Source: Xenorhabdus mauleonii
GTDB taxonomy: Bacteria; Pseudomonadota; Gammaproteobacteria; Enterobacterales; Enterobacteriaceae
Length of the DNA: 64,000 nt
Direction of reading: 5' to 3'
Assembly: GCF_900113945.1 (NCBI RefSeq)
Contig: NZ_FORG01000007.1
Coordinates: forward strand, 124,001 to 188,000
Shown here one piece after another: positions 51,949 through 61,803 of the stretch; within the stretch, counting starts at the first letter, position 1; each line of letters opens with the position of its first letter. The position numbers were made by a program, and so were the translations under genes. The notes beneath the pieces are model-generated. The model did no database searches and had not been told where the DNA came from. It was given only the letters and a program-made list of their open reading frames with translations.

Positions 51949-54333
51949 ATGAAATATTCCTTCCCGTCCCTATTATTCATGGCTGCCTTAAGTTGCAGTT
52001 TTTCATCAATCGCCATTTCTACCGAGCATCTGCTGTTGATGCCATGGCCGCAACAAGTCTCAGTGCAGCAAGGTCGTCTTTATTATCTGGATAGAAAGGT
52101 AAATATTACCGTCACGGGAGATAATATGCAGGATGCAATATCCCATTGGCGAACGCGCATTGAAGCTCAGACAGGCTGGATATTGCCTCCACCTGATTCT
52201 GATATGCAAACTATCAAGGTAAGTATCGCAAAAAAAGTTTCCCCTATTCCCCAGCCTGGCAGTGATGAAAGTTATCAATTGGTTATTGAACCCCGCGGCG
52301 TCACCCTTAAAGCCGCCACACGCTTTGGCGCAATGCGTGGCATGGAAACAGTGCTGCAATTGCTGCAAAACGATGCGAAAGGAACTTACCTGCCGTTGGT
52401 GAATATTACTGATAGCCCCCGGTTCTCATGGCGTGGTGTCATGCTTGATTCAGCGCGCCACTTTCTGCCCATTGAGGCAATAAAACGCCAATTGGATGGC
52501 ATGGCCGCTGCTAAAATGAATGTTTTCCATTGGCACTTAACTGATGACCAAGGCTGGCGCTTCGCGTCAGAGAATTACCCTAAACTGCAACAACTCGCCA
52601 GCGATGGTCTGTTTTACACTAAAGCCCAAATGCAGGATATCGTTGCTTACGCCAGCAACTTAGGCATCCGTGTTGTACCTGAGATAGATTTACCCGGCCA
52701 TGCTTCTGCCATTGCTGTTGCCTACCCTGAACTGATAAGCGAACGCAAAAATTATCAGATGGAGCGTCAATGGGGGGTTCACAAACCAACATTAGATCCC
52801 AGTAAACCTAAAGTTCATCAGTTCGCCGATACCTTAATTGGCGAAGTCGCCGCAATTTTCCCCGATCCCTATATTCACATTGGCGGTGACGAAGTCGATG
52901 CATCGCAATGGCAGGCTTCCTCGAAAATAAGCAAGTTTATGCAGGAAAAAGGCTTAAAAGATCCGCATTCCCTGCATGCCTGGTTCAATCAGGAGTTGGA
53001 AAAAATCCTTGAAAAGCACGGGCGGAAAATGGTGGGCTGGGATGAGATTTATCATCCTTCATTGCCTAATTCCATCGTCATTCAATCATGGCAAGGCCAA
53101 GATTCGCTGGGCAAAAGCGCGGATAAAGGCTACCAAGGCATTTTATCTACCGGGTTTTACCTCGATCAGCCCCAAAGCACGGCCTATCACTACCGCAATG
53201 AAATATTGCCGCAACACTTTGATGTGGATAATAACGTGAAAGCCGGTGAAACGTCACAAAGCTGGTCATTTAACATGCCGCGCCTGAAAGGCAGCCCTGT
53301 GACCGGCAGCTTTACGTTGATCCGCGATAATCAAGATAACTGGCGTGGTTTTATTGATTTCACGGGCAAGTCACGCCGCGCTGTCGATAAGATAGTCTGG
53401 CACGGAAATACGGTTAAATTTACGGTAGACAGTTGGATGGGCGAAACCACACCTGTTGTGAATCTTAATCAAAAGCAGAAAACCGCAGACGGTTATATTT
53501 TATTGGGTAATGTGCGCTATCCCATTTCCGGAGAAAAACTGGCCGTCTCCCCCGTTGGCGAATCACCTGTCGTACCTGCTTCCCGCCAACAACAAAATAT
53601 TTTAGGTGCTGAAGCGGCTTTATGGTCGGAAAACGTCACGGCTGAAGTACTGGATATTAAGCTCTGGCCCCGCACCTTTGCCATCGCTGAACGGCTTTGG
53701 TCTGCCAAGGATGTCACGAATGAAAAACGCATGTATCAACGCTTGCAGGCAATGGATACATGGACGACGGTGTCCGTCGGTTTGCAACAACACGCCAGCA
53801 GCCAGCGGCTGATGACCCGTCTGGCAAACAGTACAAATATCGAACCACTGCAAATCTTGGCAGAAGCGGTAGAACCCGCTCACTATTATTCCCGCCATCA
53901 TGCCAAATTCAAGGCCGGCAATTACCATCAATATGAACCTCTGTACCGTTTTGCTGATGCCCTGGGGCCAGAAAGCCAGGTTGTCAGGGAGATGGATATA
54001 TGGGTGACTCAATTCTTAAAAAATAAACAGGATTGGCAGGCAGAGCAGGCGTTGCGCGATAGGTTGATTCGTTGGCGGGATAACCACAATGCCGTCATGA
54101 AAATAGTCAGAGCGAACTACATGATGAGTGATCTTGTCCCTGTCGCGAATGACGTGGGAGAGATTGCTGAGTTGGGCTTGCTCATGTTAGATCATCTGAA
54201 ATCGGGAAAAACGTTTTCTCCACAACAACGGCAGGATGCACAAAAATTACTGTCACAGGGCGCGCAAATGCGTGATGAAGTGGTAATACGGGCAGTATAT
54301 CCGTTGGAAAGAATGCTCAAAGAGCTGAATTAA
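51949..54333 (+). CDS. Chitobiase / beta-N-acetylhexosaminidase (GH20)
   Basis: Family 20 exo-enzyme releasing N-acetylglucosamine from chitin oligosaccharides. Signal peptide MKYSFPSLLFMAALSCSFSS. An N-terminal GH20b domain (residues about 30-155) precedes the TIM barrel with FHWHLTDDQGWRF, VPEIDLPGHASA and the catalytic pair in YIHIGGDEVDAS. The barrel carries an insertion (ETSQSWSFNMPRLKGSPVTG onward, about residues 430-540) before GAEAALWSENV and RTFAIAERLWS. 794 residues. Chitin breakdown suits an insect pathogen. A convergent hairpin follows. Confidence 0.92.
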   Translation: MKYSFPSLLFMAALSCSFSSIAISTEHLLLMPWPQQVSVQQGRLYYLDRKVNITVTGDNMQDAISHWRTRIEAQTGWILPPPDSDMQTIKVSIAKKVSPIPQPGSDESYQLVIEPRGVTLKAATRFGAMRGMETVLQLLQNDAKGTYLPLVNITDSPRFSWRGVMLDSARHFLPIEAIKRQLDGMAAAKMNVFHWHLTDDQGWRFASENYPKLQQLASDGLFYTKAQMQDIVAYASNLGIRVVPEIDLPGHASAIAVAYPELISERKNYQMERQWGVHKPTLDPSKPKVHQFADTLIGEVAAIFPDPYIHIGGDEVDASQWQASSKISKFMQEKGLKDPHSLHAWFNQELEKILEKHGRKMVGWDEIYHPSLPNSIVIQSWQGQDSLGKSADKGYQGILSTGFYLDQPQSTAYHYRNEILPQHFDVDNNVKAGETSQSWSFNMPRLKGSPVTGSFTLIRDNQDNWRGFIDFTGKSRRAVDKIVWHGNTVKFTVDSWMGETTPVVNLNQKQKTADGYILLGNVRYPISGEKLAVSPVGESPVVPASRQQQNILGAEAALWSENVTAEVLDIKLWPRTFAIAERLWSAKDVTNEKRMYQRLQAMDTWTTVSVGLQQHASSQRLMTRLANSTNIEPLQILAEAVEPAHYYSRHHAKFKAGNYHQYEPLYRFADALGPESQVVREMDIWVTQFLKNKQDWQAEQALRDRLIRWRDNHNAVMKIVRANYMMSDLVPVANDVGEIAELGLLMLDHLKSGKTFSPQQRQDAQKLLSQGAQMRDEVVIRAVYPLERMLKELN

Positions 54334-54415
54334 TGGGTTTTACTGATCGCTATCATGCAATGAACCTGCTTTTGATATGTTCATTTCAGCCATCCATTCA
54401 GTCATAAAAAATCAT

Positions 54416-54450
54416 CCAGAGTATGACATTCTTTAACAGTCATACTCTGG
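54416..54450. terminator. Bidirectional terminator hairpin after chitobiase
   Basis: Perfect 12-bp stem CCAGAGTATGAC/GTCATACTCTGG with an 11-base loop, preceded by AAAAAA. It lies between convergent genes. Confidence 0.75.
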
Positions 54451-54466
54451 TTACCTATAAAAATTT

Positions 54467-55099
54467 TCAGATTAGATATTTAGAACGCACCAATTCTATA
54501 CATCTTTTGCGTGAACTACGTTCTCTTTCGTGGGGAGCAAACATTGAACTAACTTCGTCGAGGAGATTGACTGATGTTATCAAGGTATTCATATCTGATT
54601 CAGGAATAGACTTTCTTAGTTGTTTTTCCGTTATTCTATCTATAACCCTAATGGCCACCCCTTTGACCGCGATTTGTTCCGGTGAATTATCTTTTGTACA
54701 AACCCCATACGTGCCATCCAGAAAATGATTCCACGCTTCTTCCATCACCTGACTATAGTCAGTTTCATTATCATAGATACCTAACTGTTGTAGTTCTTTT
54801 ATTTTATTTTCATATCTGTAAAAAAATAGATTTTTCAACTTATTATGATCGTAACTGTATTCCCTCACTAAATTAACCCAATCACACAGCCCTTTGGCAT
54901 ACCATTTATTACTTTTATTTATATTATGCTCACCAAAAAATGAAATAACCGAATATATGTTCTCTGTTATATAAGAGGGTAATGGGAATATTTTATTTTT
55001 TTGCCAGATAACCAACTCATCAAGAGAGCATGCGTTACCCGATAAAAAGTCTTGTTCTAAAATAAAATTATCACTCAAATAGGCATCAATAATATTCAT
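54467..55099 (-). CDS. Uncharacterised protein resembling DUF6058
   Basis: 210 residues, no signal peptide or membrane segment, low GC. N-terminal pattern MNIIDAYLSDNFILEQDFLS then SLDELVIWQKNKIFPLPSYI and ISFFGEHN, followed by a WYAKGLCDWVNLV stretch. This looks like the DUF6058 family, often annotated as a natural-product biosynthesis protein, but I cannot confirm it by search. It stands alone between chitobiase and xaxAB, with terminators on both sides. Function unknown. Confidence 0.6.
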   Translation of the reverse strand: MNIIDAYLSDNFILEQDFLSGNACSLDELVIWQKNKIFPLPSYITENIYSVISFFGEHNINKSNKWYAKGLCDWVNLVREYSYDHNKLKNLFFYRYENKIKELQQLGIYDNETDYSQVMEEAWNHFLDGTYGVCTKDNSPEQIAVKGVAIRVIDRITEKQLRKSIPESDMNTLITSVNLLDEVSSMFAPHERERSSRKRCIELVRSKYLI

Positions 55100-55306
55100 T
55101 GCTCAGTTTCTCTTTGTTAATAATATTTTTTATTCATCAATGATTATAGACTGTTGAGCGAGAAATATTCATCCATCTGGTATATCCTCAACATCAGAGC
55201 AATATATTCTTGCTGAAAAACATTTTCTAATCCTGCACGCAATTTTGTGATTCAGCAGCCAGCTACGCTGACAGAATCACTCATTATGTGAATGCGATTA
55301 AACACA

Positions 55307-55335
55307 AAAAGGCCGGATAAAATTTCCGGCCTTTT
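55307..55335. terminator. Bidirectional terminator between xaxB and the DUF6058-like gene
   Basis: AAAAGGCCGGA pairs with TCCGGCCTTTT (11 bp) with a 7-base loop; A-tract on one side and T-tract on the other. Confidence 0.85.
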
Positions 55336-55369
55336 GCTATATAATTTATATAAATTGGTTATTTTTATC

Positions 55370-55462
55370 TATACCCTATTAACTCCAAGTTTCAGGAAGC
55401 AACGTATTATCATCCCGCGTCGCAGGATGATAATACATGCACCTTGAAGTACGACGCGTATA
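55370..55462 (+). repeat. 93-bp palindromic repeat, second type (copy 1)
   Basis: Begins TATACCCTATTAACTCCAAG and ends CCTTGAAGTACGACGCGTATA-like, with a central hairpin TATTATCATCC/GGATGATAATA. It lies three bases from the xaxB stop. A second 93-bp copy in the same orientation is at 62732-62824. Confidence 0.9.
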
Positions 55463-55465
55463 TGA

Positions 55466-56518
55466 CTATTTCAAATCAAGATATTGAGTAACCAAATCAT
55501 CCAAAAAGGTTAATTGGCCGTTTATCAGGTTGCCCAATTCGCTCTGATTGATTTCACTGCCTGATAATTTATGCAGTTGTTCGGAAAACAGACTCCATGC
55601 CTGATGCACTTTATTCACTTCTAAAAGAAGAATATTGCGCTCTGAATCTATTTTCATCACATTGTTCAAGTCAGATAAACGTTGCGTCACTGCCTGCAGT
55701 TTGGTTTTCAGCGCATCCGTCTCTTTGATTACTTGCTCAATTTGGTCAGTCAGTTTTGTTCTGGTGTCAGCTAAATCGATATATTTCAATCCCTCTGAAA
55801 CTTTGCCCAATATCTTTCTGACTATTTCTACACCTTGTTTGATGGCCTGTTTAATCGCTTCTTTTTTAGGATCAGAGAGATCTAATTTATCAATATCACT
55901 GGCACTAGGGATAAAATCTTTAAACATATCCGCAATGTTGTTTGCACGAATAACGTCTTGGCTTTCGATGATTTTATCTCGATCAGCATTTAATTTATCT
56001 CTTTGTTCACCTTTCTGTTTGATATCAGCCTGAAGCTCTGTTTCTTGCGCTTCTGTTTGTTCTATCAGATCATGCAGGCGTTCAGCCAATACAATATTAC
56101 GGACATAGCTCATTTTCTCAGCCAGCTGACCGGATTTCCCGCTGAAGCTTACAATCACACGGTCGATATCTTTCGATAATTTCTGGATCAGTTGTTCACG
56201 CTCTTGCAACAAGCTATTGCGGTCATCTTCACTCAAGGAAGGATCTTTCATGGCTTCATCAATTTGCATAATCGTCTGAAAAATTTCCCCGCCAGTCAGT
56301 TGCTTTAATTCCGCTGACAATTGCGTTACAGATTCATGCATGGATTGAGTGAGATCGCGGCTATTAAGTTCAAGGCGTTTAGTTTTTTCGTTGATTGGCC
56401 CCAAATCCGTTTTTTGCATGGCAGATAAAGACCAAATATTTTTTACAGCAAGCTCTAACGCTTTTATATTGACTTGAGGGTACATATTTTCTTTTTGAGA
56501 GTTCATAACTTCAGACAT
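55466..56518 (-). CDS. xaxB: Alpha-xenorhabdolysin family binary toxin subunit B
   Basis: Second component of the XaxAB pore-forming cytolysin, an alpha-helical toxin that kills insect immune and other eukaryotic cells. 350 residues, matching the known subunit of about 40 kDa. Mostly long helices with coiled-coil character (AERLHDLIEQTEAQETELQA, DTRTKLTDQIEQVIKETDAL); the amphipathic stretch KKEAIKQAIKQGVEIVRKIL around residue 225 would be the membrane-interacting part. No signal peptide. AGGA precedes the ATG. It follows xaxA by 56 bases and ends at a repeat element. Confidence 0.93.
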   Translation of the reverse strand: MSEVMNSQKENMYPQVNIKALELAVKNIWSLSAMQKTDLGPINEKTKRLELNSRDLTQSMHESVTQLSAELKQLTGGEIFQTIMQIDEAMKDPSLSEDDRNSLLQEREQLIQKLSKDIDRVIVSFSGKSGQLAEKMSYVRNIVLAERLHDLIEQTEAQETELQADIKQKGEQRDKLNADRDKIIESQDVIRANNIADMFKDFIPSASDIDKLDLSDPKKEAIKQAIKQGVEIVRKILGKVSEGLKYIDLADTRTKLTDQIEQVIKETDALKTKLQAVTQRLSDLNNVMKIDSERNILLLEVNKVHQAWSLFSEQLHKLSGSEINQSELGNLINGQLTFLDDLVTQYLDLK

Positions 56519-56574
56519 TGAAATATCCTTTTTATTTGATCAATTATTTCAGGAGAAAATTAACTATAGAACGA

Positions 56575-57789
56575 TTAGCTATAGAGTTTTCTATATTCAG
56601 CCAGTGCTTCATCAAAGGTCTTAATTAATTGACTGGAAGATCCTTTAACTTCTTCCCAAGGACTAATGACTTGCTCAAACGTTGCCACAAAGGAAGTAAG
56701 TCTCAATGCGTCATTAATTTCTGCGAATCTCTCTTTAGACGTGGTAATTTGAGTTAACATCGTGCTCCACATGAAATCCAAGTGGTTTAAGGCAACTTCC
56801 GCATCCAACATATAAGTATGAATGTTAAAGAAGTTTAGGGACAAATTTTGGATGGCTGTTTGTAATGCACTTTTGTTTTTAACTTGATCTTGTAGCCCTT
56901 TAACTTCTTCAATCAGCTGGTTTTTCCTTTTACGGGCTTTTTCCGCTTTATCACCAAATATTCCACCGGTAATTGCCCAGCCAATAATTCCACCAGCCAT
57001 TCCAGAGAACGCTAAGCCAACATATTTATCATAGTCTTTTTTGAGTTGCTCAATTTCTTTATTTTTCTCATCGATCTTGTCTTGCAGTTCTTTGATAGTG
57101 ACAGAAAGTTTATTGTCATCCATCAATTTTTTCTTGCTATTGACCTGTGGCTGTAACCCTTGAACAATCTTACCGTTTGATAATTCCCCACCAATCAATT
57201 CCAGCTTAAAGTCAGATACCGCAGTTTTGACTTTTTGGGTATTTTCCTGCTGTTTTATAATGACTTTCTTCATACTGTCGAGAATATCACCCAAAGCAAC
57301 AGAGATTTCTTTATCATCATTGGTATAGGTTATTTCAGCCAGCTGTTCGTCTGTTAATTCTCCCAGTTTTTTCTTTACTCGTTCAATAATCGGCATCTGG
57401 TTAATCACACTGATTATTTCTCTACCAGTTGAGGTGATTTGTTTGCCGGCATCTTCCAAGTCAATGCTTTGTTGTTGAACTTTACTTTCTACGCCACTCC
57501 AACTGGCAGCATGAGAATGAATATCTTTAAATAAAGATGTAATATTTTCTGGTTTCAGCCCATTAATATCAATATCACTATAACCAATATATTCTTTTAC
57601 CCCTTCAAGCGTAGTAGGCAGTTCCAAACTGCGTTTTGCATATAGCTTGAGATTAATGAGGTCTTCTTTGGTAAATATGCCTCCAGGGCGGGAAACACCT
57701 TCTATTTGTGAGGTTAACATTTTCAAGGTAATGCTGGGAACCTCGGACACAGGCACTTTATTTTCTGCCGCGTATTGATCCAATTTCAT
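56575..57789 (-). CDS. xaxA: Alpha-xenorhabdolysin family binary toxin subunit A
   Basis: First component of XaxAB. I chose the ATG at 57789 (404 residues, MKLDQYAAENKVPVSEVPSI) since GGAG lies six bases upstream; the frame opens at 57801. The protein is largely helical, with a hydrophobic glycine-rich hairpin VGLAFSGMAGGIIGWAITGG near residue 260, flanked by coiled coils (KELQDKIDEKNKEIEQLKKD and EKARKRKNQLIEEVKGLQDQ). This fits the tongue of alpha-pore-forming toxins. No signal peptide, so release is by an unknown route or lysis. Both subunits appear intact. Confidence 0.94.
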   Translation of the reverse strand: MKLDQYAAENKVPVSEVPSITLKMLTSQIEGVSRPGGIFTKEDLINLKLYAKRSLELPTTLEGVKEYIGYSDIDINGLKPENITSLFKDIHSHAASWSGVESKVQQQSIDLEDAGKQITSTGREIISVINQMPIIERVKKKLGELTDEQLAEITYTNDDKEISVALGDILDSMKKVIIKQQENTQKVKTAVSDFKLELIGGELSNGKIVQGLQPQVNSKKKLMDDNKLSVTIKELQDKIDEKNKEIEQLKKDYDKYVGLAFSGMAGGIIGWAITGGIFGDKAEKARKRKNQLIEEVKGLQDQVKNKSALQTAIQNLSLNFFNIHTYMLDAEVALNHLDFMWSTMLTQITTSKERFAEINDALRLTSFVATFEQVISPWEEVKGSSSQLIKTFDEALAEYRKLYS

Positions 57790-58052
57790 ATTGTTCTCCA
57801 TTCAAGTTGATGTCTCGTTTTGATTTAATATAACGGCACACCTTTCTGTCTGAGAACTCTTTAATTTTAATATGCTATAAATATGAATAATTACGTTATT
57901 TTTAATGAAAAAATGAAAGTTTTTTATTTGTATCAAAATAACTTTATTTATTTAATTTCAATTAAAAATCTATAATGACAAAAGCCAAATTATATTTATT
58001 TGTTACTTATTTGTTTTTCAAAATTTAGCATATAAGGAAAAAATAAAGATAT
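57790..58052. other. AT-rich promoter region of xaxAB
   Basis: Very AT-rich, no ORF; presumably the toxin promoter. I see no clear operator. AT richness above its surroundings fits silencing by H-NS-type proteins (inference). Confidence 0.4.
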
Positions 58053-58089
58053 TAAATGGCCCTGCTCTTATTCAGGGCAGGGCCATTTA
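58053..58089 (-). terminator. Terminator downstream of exbD
   Basis: 13-bp stem TAAATGGCCCTGC/GCAGGGCCATTTA with an 11-base loop; on the reverse strand followed by a T-rich stretch (ATCTTTATTTTTT). It isolates exbBD from xaxAB. Confidence 0.8.
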
Positions 58090-58112
58090 TATTTTCAGAA
58101 AATCAAGCAAGC

Positions 58113-58538
58113 TTATTGGGCTGCCACATTTTCCATGCCTACCAACCCAATTTTGAGATAACCTGCTTTGCGCAGGGAATCCATGACACTCATCAACGTC
58201 TCATAATCGACAGTTTTATCTGCCTGAAAGAAAATCGTCGTGTCTTTGTTGGATTGTGTAGTCTGATCCAATACCGAGGATAAGGTATCGCGGTCAACTT
58301 GTTGATCACCCACATAAAGCTGATGATCCGCTTTCACGGTCAGAAATACTGGCTTTTCTGGCCGCGGTTGCGGCTGGGCTGATGATGCCGGCAAATCAAC
58401 TTTAATATCTACTGTTGCCAGTGGCGCTGCTACCATGAAAATAATCAGCAGTACCAACATCACGTCAATAAATGGCGTGACGTTGATTTCATGCAATTCA
58501 CCGCTATCGTCCAAATCTTCATTAAGACGTATTGCCAT
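58113..58538 (-). CDS. exbD: TonB-system biopolymer transport protein ExbD
   Basis: 141-residue inner-membrane protein with one N-terminal membrane helix (INVTPFIDVMLVLLIIFMVA) carrying the essential Asp in FIDVML, and a periplasmic domain. With ExbB it energises TonB for siderophore and vitamin uptake. It lies six bases past exbB. The order exbB-exbD divergent from metC is as in E. coli. Confidence 0.96.
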   Translation of the reverse strand: MAIRLNEDLDDSGELHEINVTPFIDVMLVLLIIFMVAAPLATVDIKVDLPASSAQPQPRPEKPVFLTVKADHQLYVGDQQVDRDTLSSVLDQTTQSNKDTTIFFQADKTVDYETLMSVMDSLRKAGYLKIGLVGMENVAAQ

Positions 58539-58544
58539 AGTTAA

Positions 58545-59519
58545 TTACCTTGCCTCTGTTTTTTCTGCTTTGCTGTCAGCCAGATCAAGATCACGCCCCA
58601 GCAATAGGATTGCCTGAGCAGCCATATCCCCCACTTGCCCACGATATGACGTGATGACACGGGCAAAGACGTTATAAATCACAACCGCAGGAATAGCGGC
58701 GACCAGACCAAGTGCGGTTGCCAGCAATGCTTCTGCAATACCCGGAGCAACAACAGCCAGGTTCGTGGTTTGTGAATGGGCGATACCGATAAAGCTGTTC
58801 ATGATCCCCCAAACTGTCCCGAACAGGCCGACAAACGGGGAGATTGCGCCGATAGTTGCCAGATAACCGTTACCACGTCCCATATGGCGGCTAATTGCAG
58901 CAACGGAGCGCTCCATACGGAATGCCGTGCGCTCTTTGATACCCGTTTTATCTGTGCTTTCAATTGACAAAGCGCGTTCTGATTGTGCTTCGTTCAATAA
59001 CAGGCGGCTGATGCTCAATTTGCCAAACTCAGCGGCAGTCTTTACTGCTGCATCTAAGTTGGCAGCATCTGCCAGAGCCAGTTGCTCTTTGCGCAAGCGG
59101 CGACGTGCTGTTAGCAATTCAACGCCTTTGGAGAAAAATAGTGCCCATGTGATAATGGAGGCTACCACCAACCCTATCATCACCGTTTTTACTACTGCGT
59201 CCGCGTTCTGGTACATGCCAAAAACAGACAGATCAGTTGCAAAGCCACTGGACAAGTTTTCAGATTTTTCATCAACTGGCATTATAGCGGTTTCAGTAAC
59301 TGTGGTTTCAGTAGTCACTGTCTCTGCGGTCTGTGTTCCCGCGTTTGATGAGGCATCCGTTTTCGGTGCTGTTGTTTGTGAAGCGGCGGAAGATTCTGTG
59401 GTTGCCGGAGCGGCTACCTGAGCAGCAGCCTGATTTTCTGGCGTAACAGCCGATGTATCAGCCCATGCTGAACTTGTTAATCCGAATGCCAATAGAATAG
59501 AAGCTGTCAAATTACGCAT
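58545..59519 (-). CDS. exbB: TonB-system biopolymer transport protein ExbB
   Basis: Proton-channel subunit of the Ton motor (MotA/TolQ/ExbB family). The 324-residue form has a signal peptide (MRNLTASILLAFGLTSSAWA) and a Thr/Ala/Glu-rich periplasmic extension up to about residue 95, longer than E. coli ExbB (244). Three membrane segments follow, with IGAISPFVGLFGTVWGIMNS and GIAEALLATALGLVAAIPAV as family signatures. A Fur-box palindrome lies about 190 bases upstream. Confidence 0.96.
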   Translation of the reverse strand: MRNLTASILLAFGLTSSAWADTSAVTPENQAAAQVAAPATTESSAASQTTAPKTDASSNAGTQTAETVTTETTVTETAIMPVDEKSENLSSGFATDLSVFGMYQNADAVVKTVMIGLVVASIITWALFFSKGVELLTARRRLRKEQLALADAANLDAAVKTAAEFGKLSISRLLLNEAQSERALSIESTDKTGIKERTAFRMERSVAAISRHMGRGNGYLATIGAISPFVGLFGTVWGIMNSFIGIAHSQTTNLAVVAPGIAEALLATALGLVAAIPAVVIYNVFARVITSYRGQVGDMAAQAILLLGRDLDLADSKAEKTEAR

Positions 59520-59709
59520 CAGTTAGCCTTACTCTCTCTTTTTATAGATTTTGTTACTTAGCAGTGAATCGCGTTTACTCATCTTGCTAATCCTAATATG
59601 ACCTGAGTCATGCGTTTTACTTTCTTACTCCAAGAGCTCACTCACTTGCCCACGAACCATCAGAGGGAAAAAGTCAGCTGCAAATGATATCAGACATTGG
59701 GCGATTTGA

Positions 59710-59727
59710 TAGTAATTATCATTACTA
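59710..59727. promoter_or_regulatory. Fur box between exbB and metC
   Basis: TAGTAATTATCATTACTA is a 7-4-7 palindrome close to the Fur consensus GATAATGATAATCATTATC. It lies about 190 bases upstream of exbB and 200 upstream of metC, which fits iron repression of the Ton motor genes. Confidence 0.75.
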
Positions 59728-59929
59728 TTTAATAAAAAAGTACCGATTAATGGTACACCTCTGCGGATCTCTTCTGGTTTAACATCGACTGATCATCTTG
59801 AATTTTCGTCAAGTTGTTAGAATCCCTTTGGCAAATCCAACCTAAATCTTTTAACTTGCTAATCATTATTTGAACAATTTAATTGGCCATTAAACGGTAA
59901 ATCAAAAAATTCATATGGGGTAAGATGCC

Positions 59930-61123
59930 ATGGCAAAAAAGAAGATAGACACTTTATTGGTCAATGTAGGAAGGGAAAAAAAATACACGCAAGGGGCCGT
60001 AAATCCCCTTATTCAACGTACATCATCGGTCATTTTTGATACCATTGAAGACCTGCAACATGCTTTAAAAACCCACCATAAGGGCACATTAATTTATGGC
60101 CGCCGTGGCACGATGACGCATTTCGCCTTTCGGGATGCCATGACCACGCTTGAAGGCGGAGCCGGTTGCGCATTATATCCTTCCGGTACGGCCGCAATTA
60201 CGAGCTCGATTCTGGCTTTTGTGGAAAGCGGCGATCATGTGCTGGTGACAGGAACCGCGTACGAACCAACCCAATCTTTTTGCGATCATTTCCTGCGCAA
60301 GATGAACATTACCACCGATTATTTTGATCCGATGATTGGGAAAGGCATTGCAGCGCTCATTAAGCCAAACACTAAAGTGCTTTTTCTTGAATCCCCCGGC
60401 TCTTTGACGATGGAAGTCCAAGATGTTCCCGCTATCGTACAAGCTGCCCGTCAGATTAACCCTAAGATTGTGATCATTATTGATAATACATGGTCGGCCG
60501 GCATTCTGTTCAAGGCGCTGGAATTCGGTGTTGATATTTCTGTCCAATCTGCCACCAAATATATTATCGGCCATTCGGATGGAATGCTGGGAACCGCTGT
60601 CGCCAATGCCCGATGCTGGGAGCAACTCAGGGAAAAATCTTATCTGCTGGGACAAATTGCTGATCCCGATACGGTTTATATGGCAACCCGTGGTTTGCAT
60701 ACACTGGCTGTGCGTCTAAAGCAGCATGAAAAAAGCAGCATTCACATTGCTAAATGGCTCGCACAACGGCCAGAAGTGAGTGAAGTTTACCACCCTGCCC
60801 TGCCTTCCTGCCCCGGGCACATCTATTTTAAACGTGATTTTACAGGATCGTGTGGGCTATTTTCTTTCCTCCTGAAGACTCAACTGACCTCCAAGCAACT
60901 GTCTGATTATCTCGATAACATGAAGCATTTTAAAATGGCGTTTTCATGGGGAGGGTTTGAATCACTGATTATGGAAATTCAACCCAAGGCGCTCAAAATA
61001 CTGCGCCAATATAACCTGCCGCTAAAAACCGGCACATTGATTCGCCTGCACATAGGGTTGGAAGATCCGCAAGATTTGATTGATGATCTGGTCGCAGGTT
61101 TCTCTCGCCTCAGAGGCCGTTAA
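59930..61123 (+). CDS. metC: Cystathionine beta-lyase
   Basis: PLP enzyme making homocysteine from cystathionine. 397 residues. The PLP lysine is in [20 protein letters not shown]; other family stretches are [39 protein letters not shown] and [19 protein letters not shown], then [20 protein letters not shown] lies nine bases before the ATG. Divergent from exbB. In E. coli yghB follows; here a LysR/MFS remnant lies between. Confidence 0.96.
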   Translation: MAKKKIDTLLVNVGREKKYTQGAVNPLIQRTSSVIFDTIEDLQHALKTHHKGTLIYGRRGTMTHFAFRDAMTTLEGGAGCALYPSGTAAITSSILAFVESGDHVLVTGTAYEPTQSFCDHFLRKMNITTDYFDPMIGKGIAALIKPNTKVLFLESPGSLTMEVQDVPAIVQAARQINPKIVIIIDNTWSAGILFKALEFGVDISVQSATKYIIGHSDGMLGTAVANARCWEQLREKSYLLGQIADPDTVYMATRGLHTLAVRLKQHEKSSIHIAKWLAQRPEVSEVYHPALPSCPGHIYFKRDFTGSCGLFSFLLKTQLTSKQLSDYLDNMKHFKMAFSWGGFESLIMEIQPKALKILRQYNLPLKTGTLIRLHIGLEDPQDLIDDLVAGFSRLRGR

Positions 61124-61174
61124 TTTGCTCATTAAAGATGATTCTGAAAATGATACGAGTTGTGGATAATGTAT

Positions 61175-61803
61175 CTAGTTAATTCGCAACTCTTTTCTCA
61201 GAAACGCCAATATGCCACTCACCTTTGGCAATAATTGCCTTCCAATCGGCCACATTAAATGAAGCGGCAAGCCATCGGTGATTAGCTCAGGCAAAATCAT
61301 CACTAAATCACCTCGCTTGATATCATCACGTACCAACCATGTCGCTAATTGTGCTATGCCATATCCAGCCTTGACGGCACTAACTTTTGCTTCTCCGCTG
61401 CCAACAATAATGCGCCCTTCCATTGTTTTACGTTCAACCAACCCGGTATTATTCAAAATCAACCAAGGGGTTGTACTCCCATCAGCCTTACCATAGAGCA
61501 CAGAATCATGGGATACCAACTCATTTATCGATGTGGGTACACCGCGTTTTGCTAAATAATCGGGCGAGGCACAAAAAATCATGCGTTCGCAGCCAAGATA
61601 GCTATGCCCCAAAGAAGCCGGCCAATATTCCGCTCCCCCAATGCGTACCGCCACATCAATTCCCTCATCCTGTAAATCAACAAAACGATCGGTAAATGAT
61701 ACGTGGGGCAATAAATGGGGATGCTGTTCCGTGAACTGTAAAAGTAGCGGCAACACATGTAGACGACCAAACGCCTCTGGCACATCTAGCCGCAAGCGCT
61801 TAT
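61175..61803 (-). pseudogene. LysR-family regulator lacking its DNA-binding N-terminus
   Basis: The frame is open from 61960, but LysR-like sequence begins only at about 61803: KRLRLDVPEAFGRLHVLPLL, then FTDRFVDLQDEGIDVAVRIG, LVSHDSVLYG and VSAVKAGYGIAQLATWLVRD. This is the effector-binding domain (about 209 residues). The helix-turn-helix of about 90 residues is absent. Codons before 61803 are the antisense of the neighbouring MFS gene, so the true 5' end was deleted. Nonfunctional as a regulator. Confidence 0.85.

Noticed and set aside
54423-54728. 101-codon forward ORF opposite the DUF6058-like gene
   Set aside because: Antisense to a better-supported gene and begins inside a terminator hairpin.
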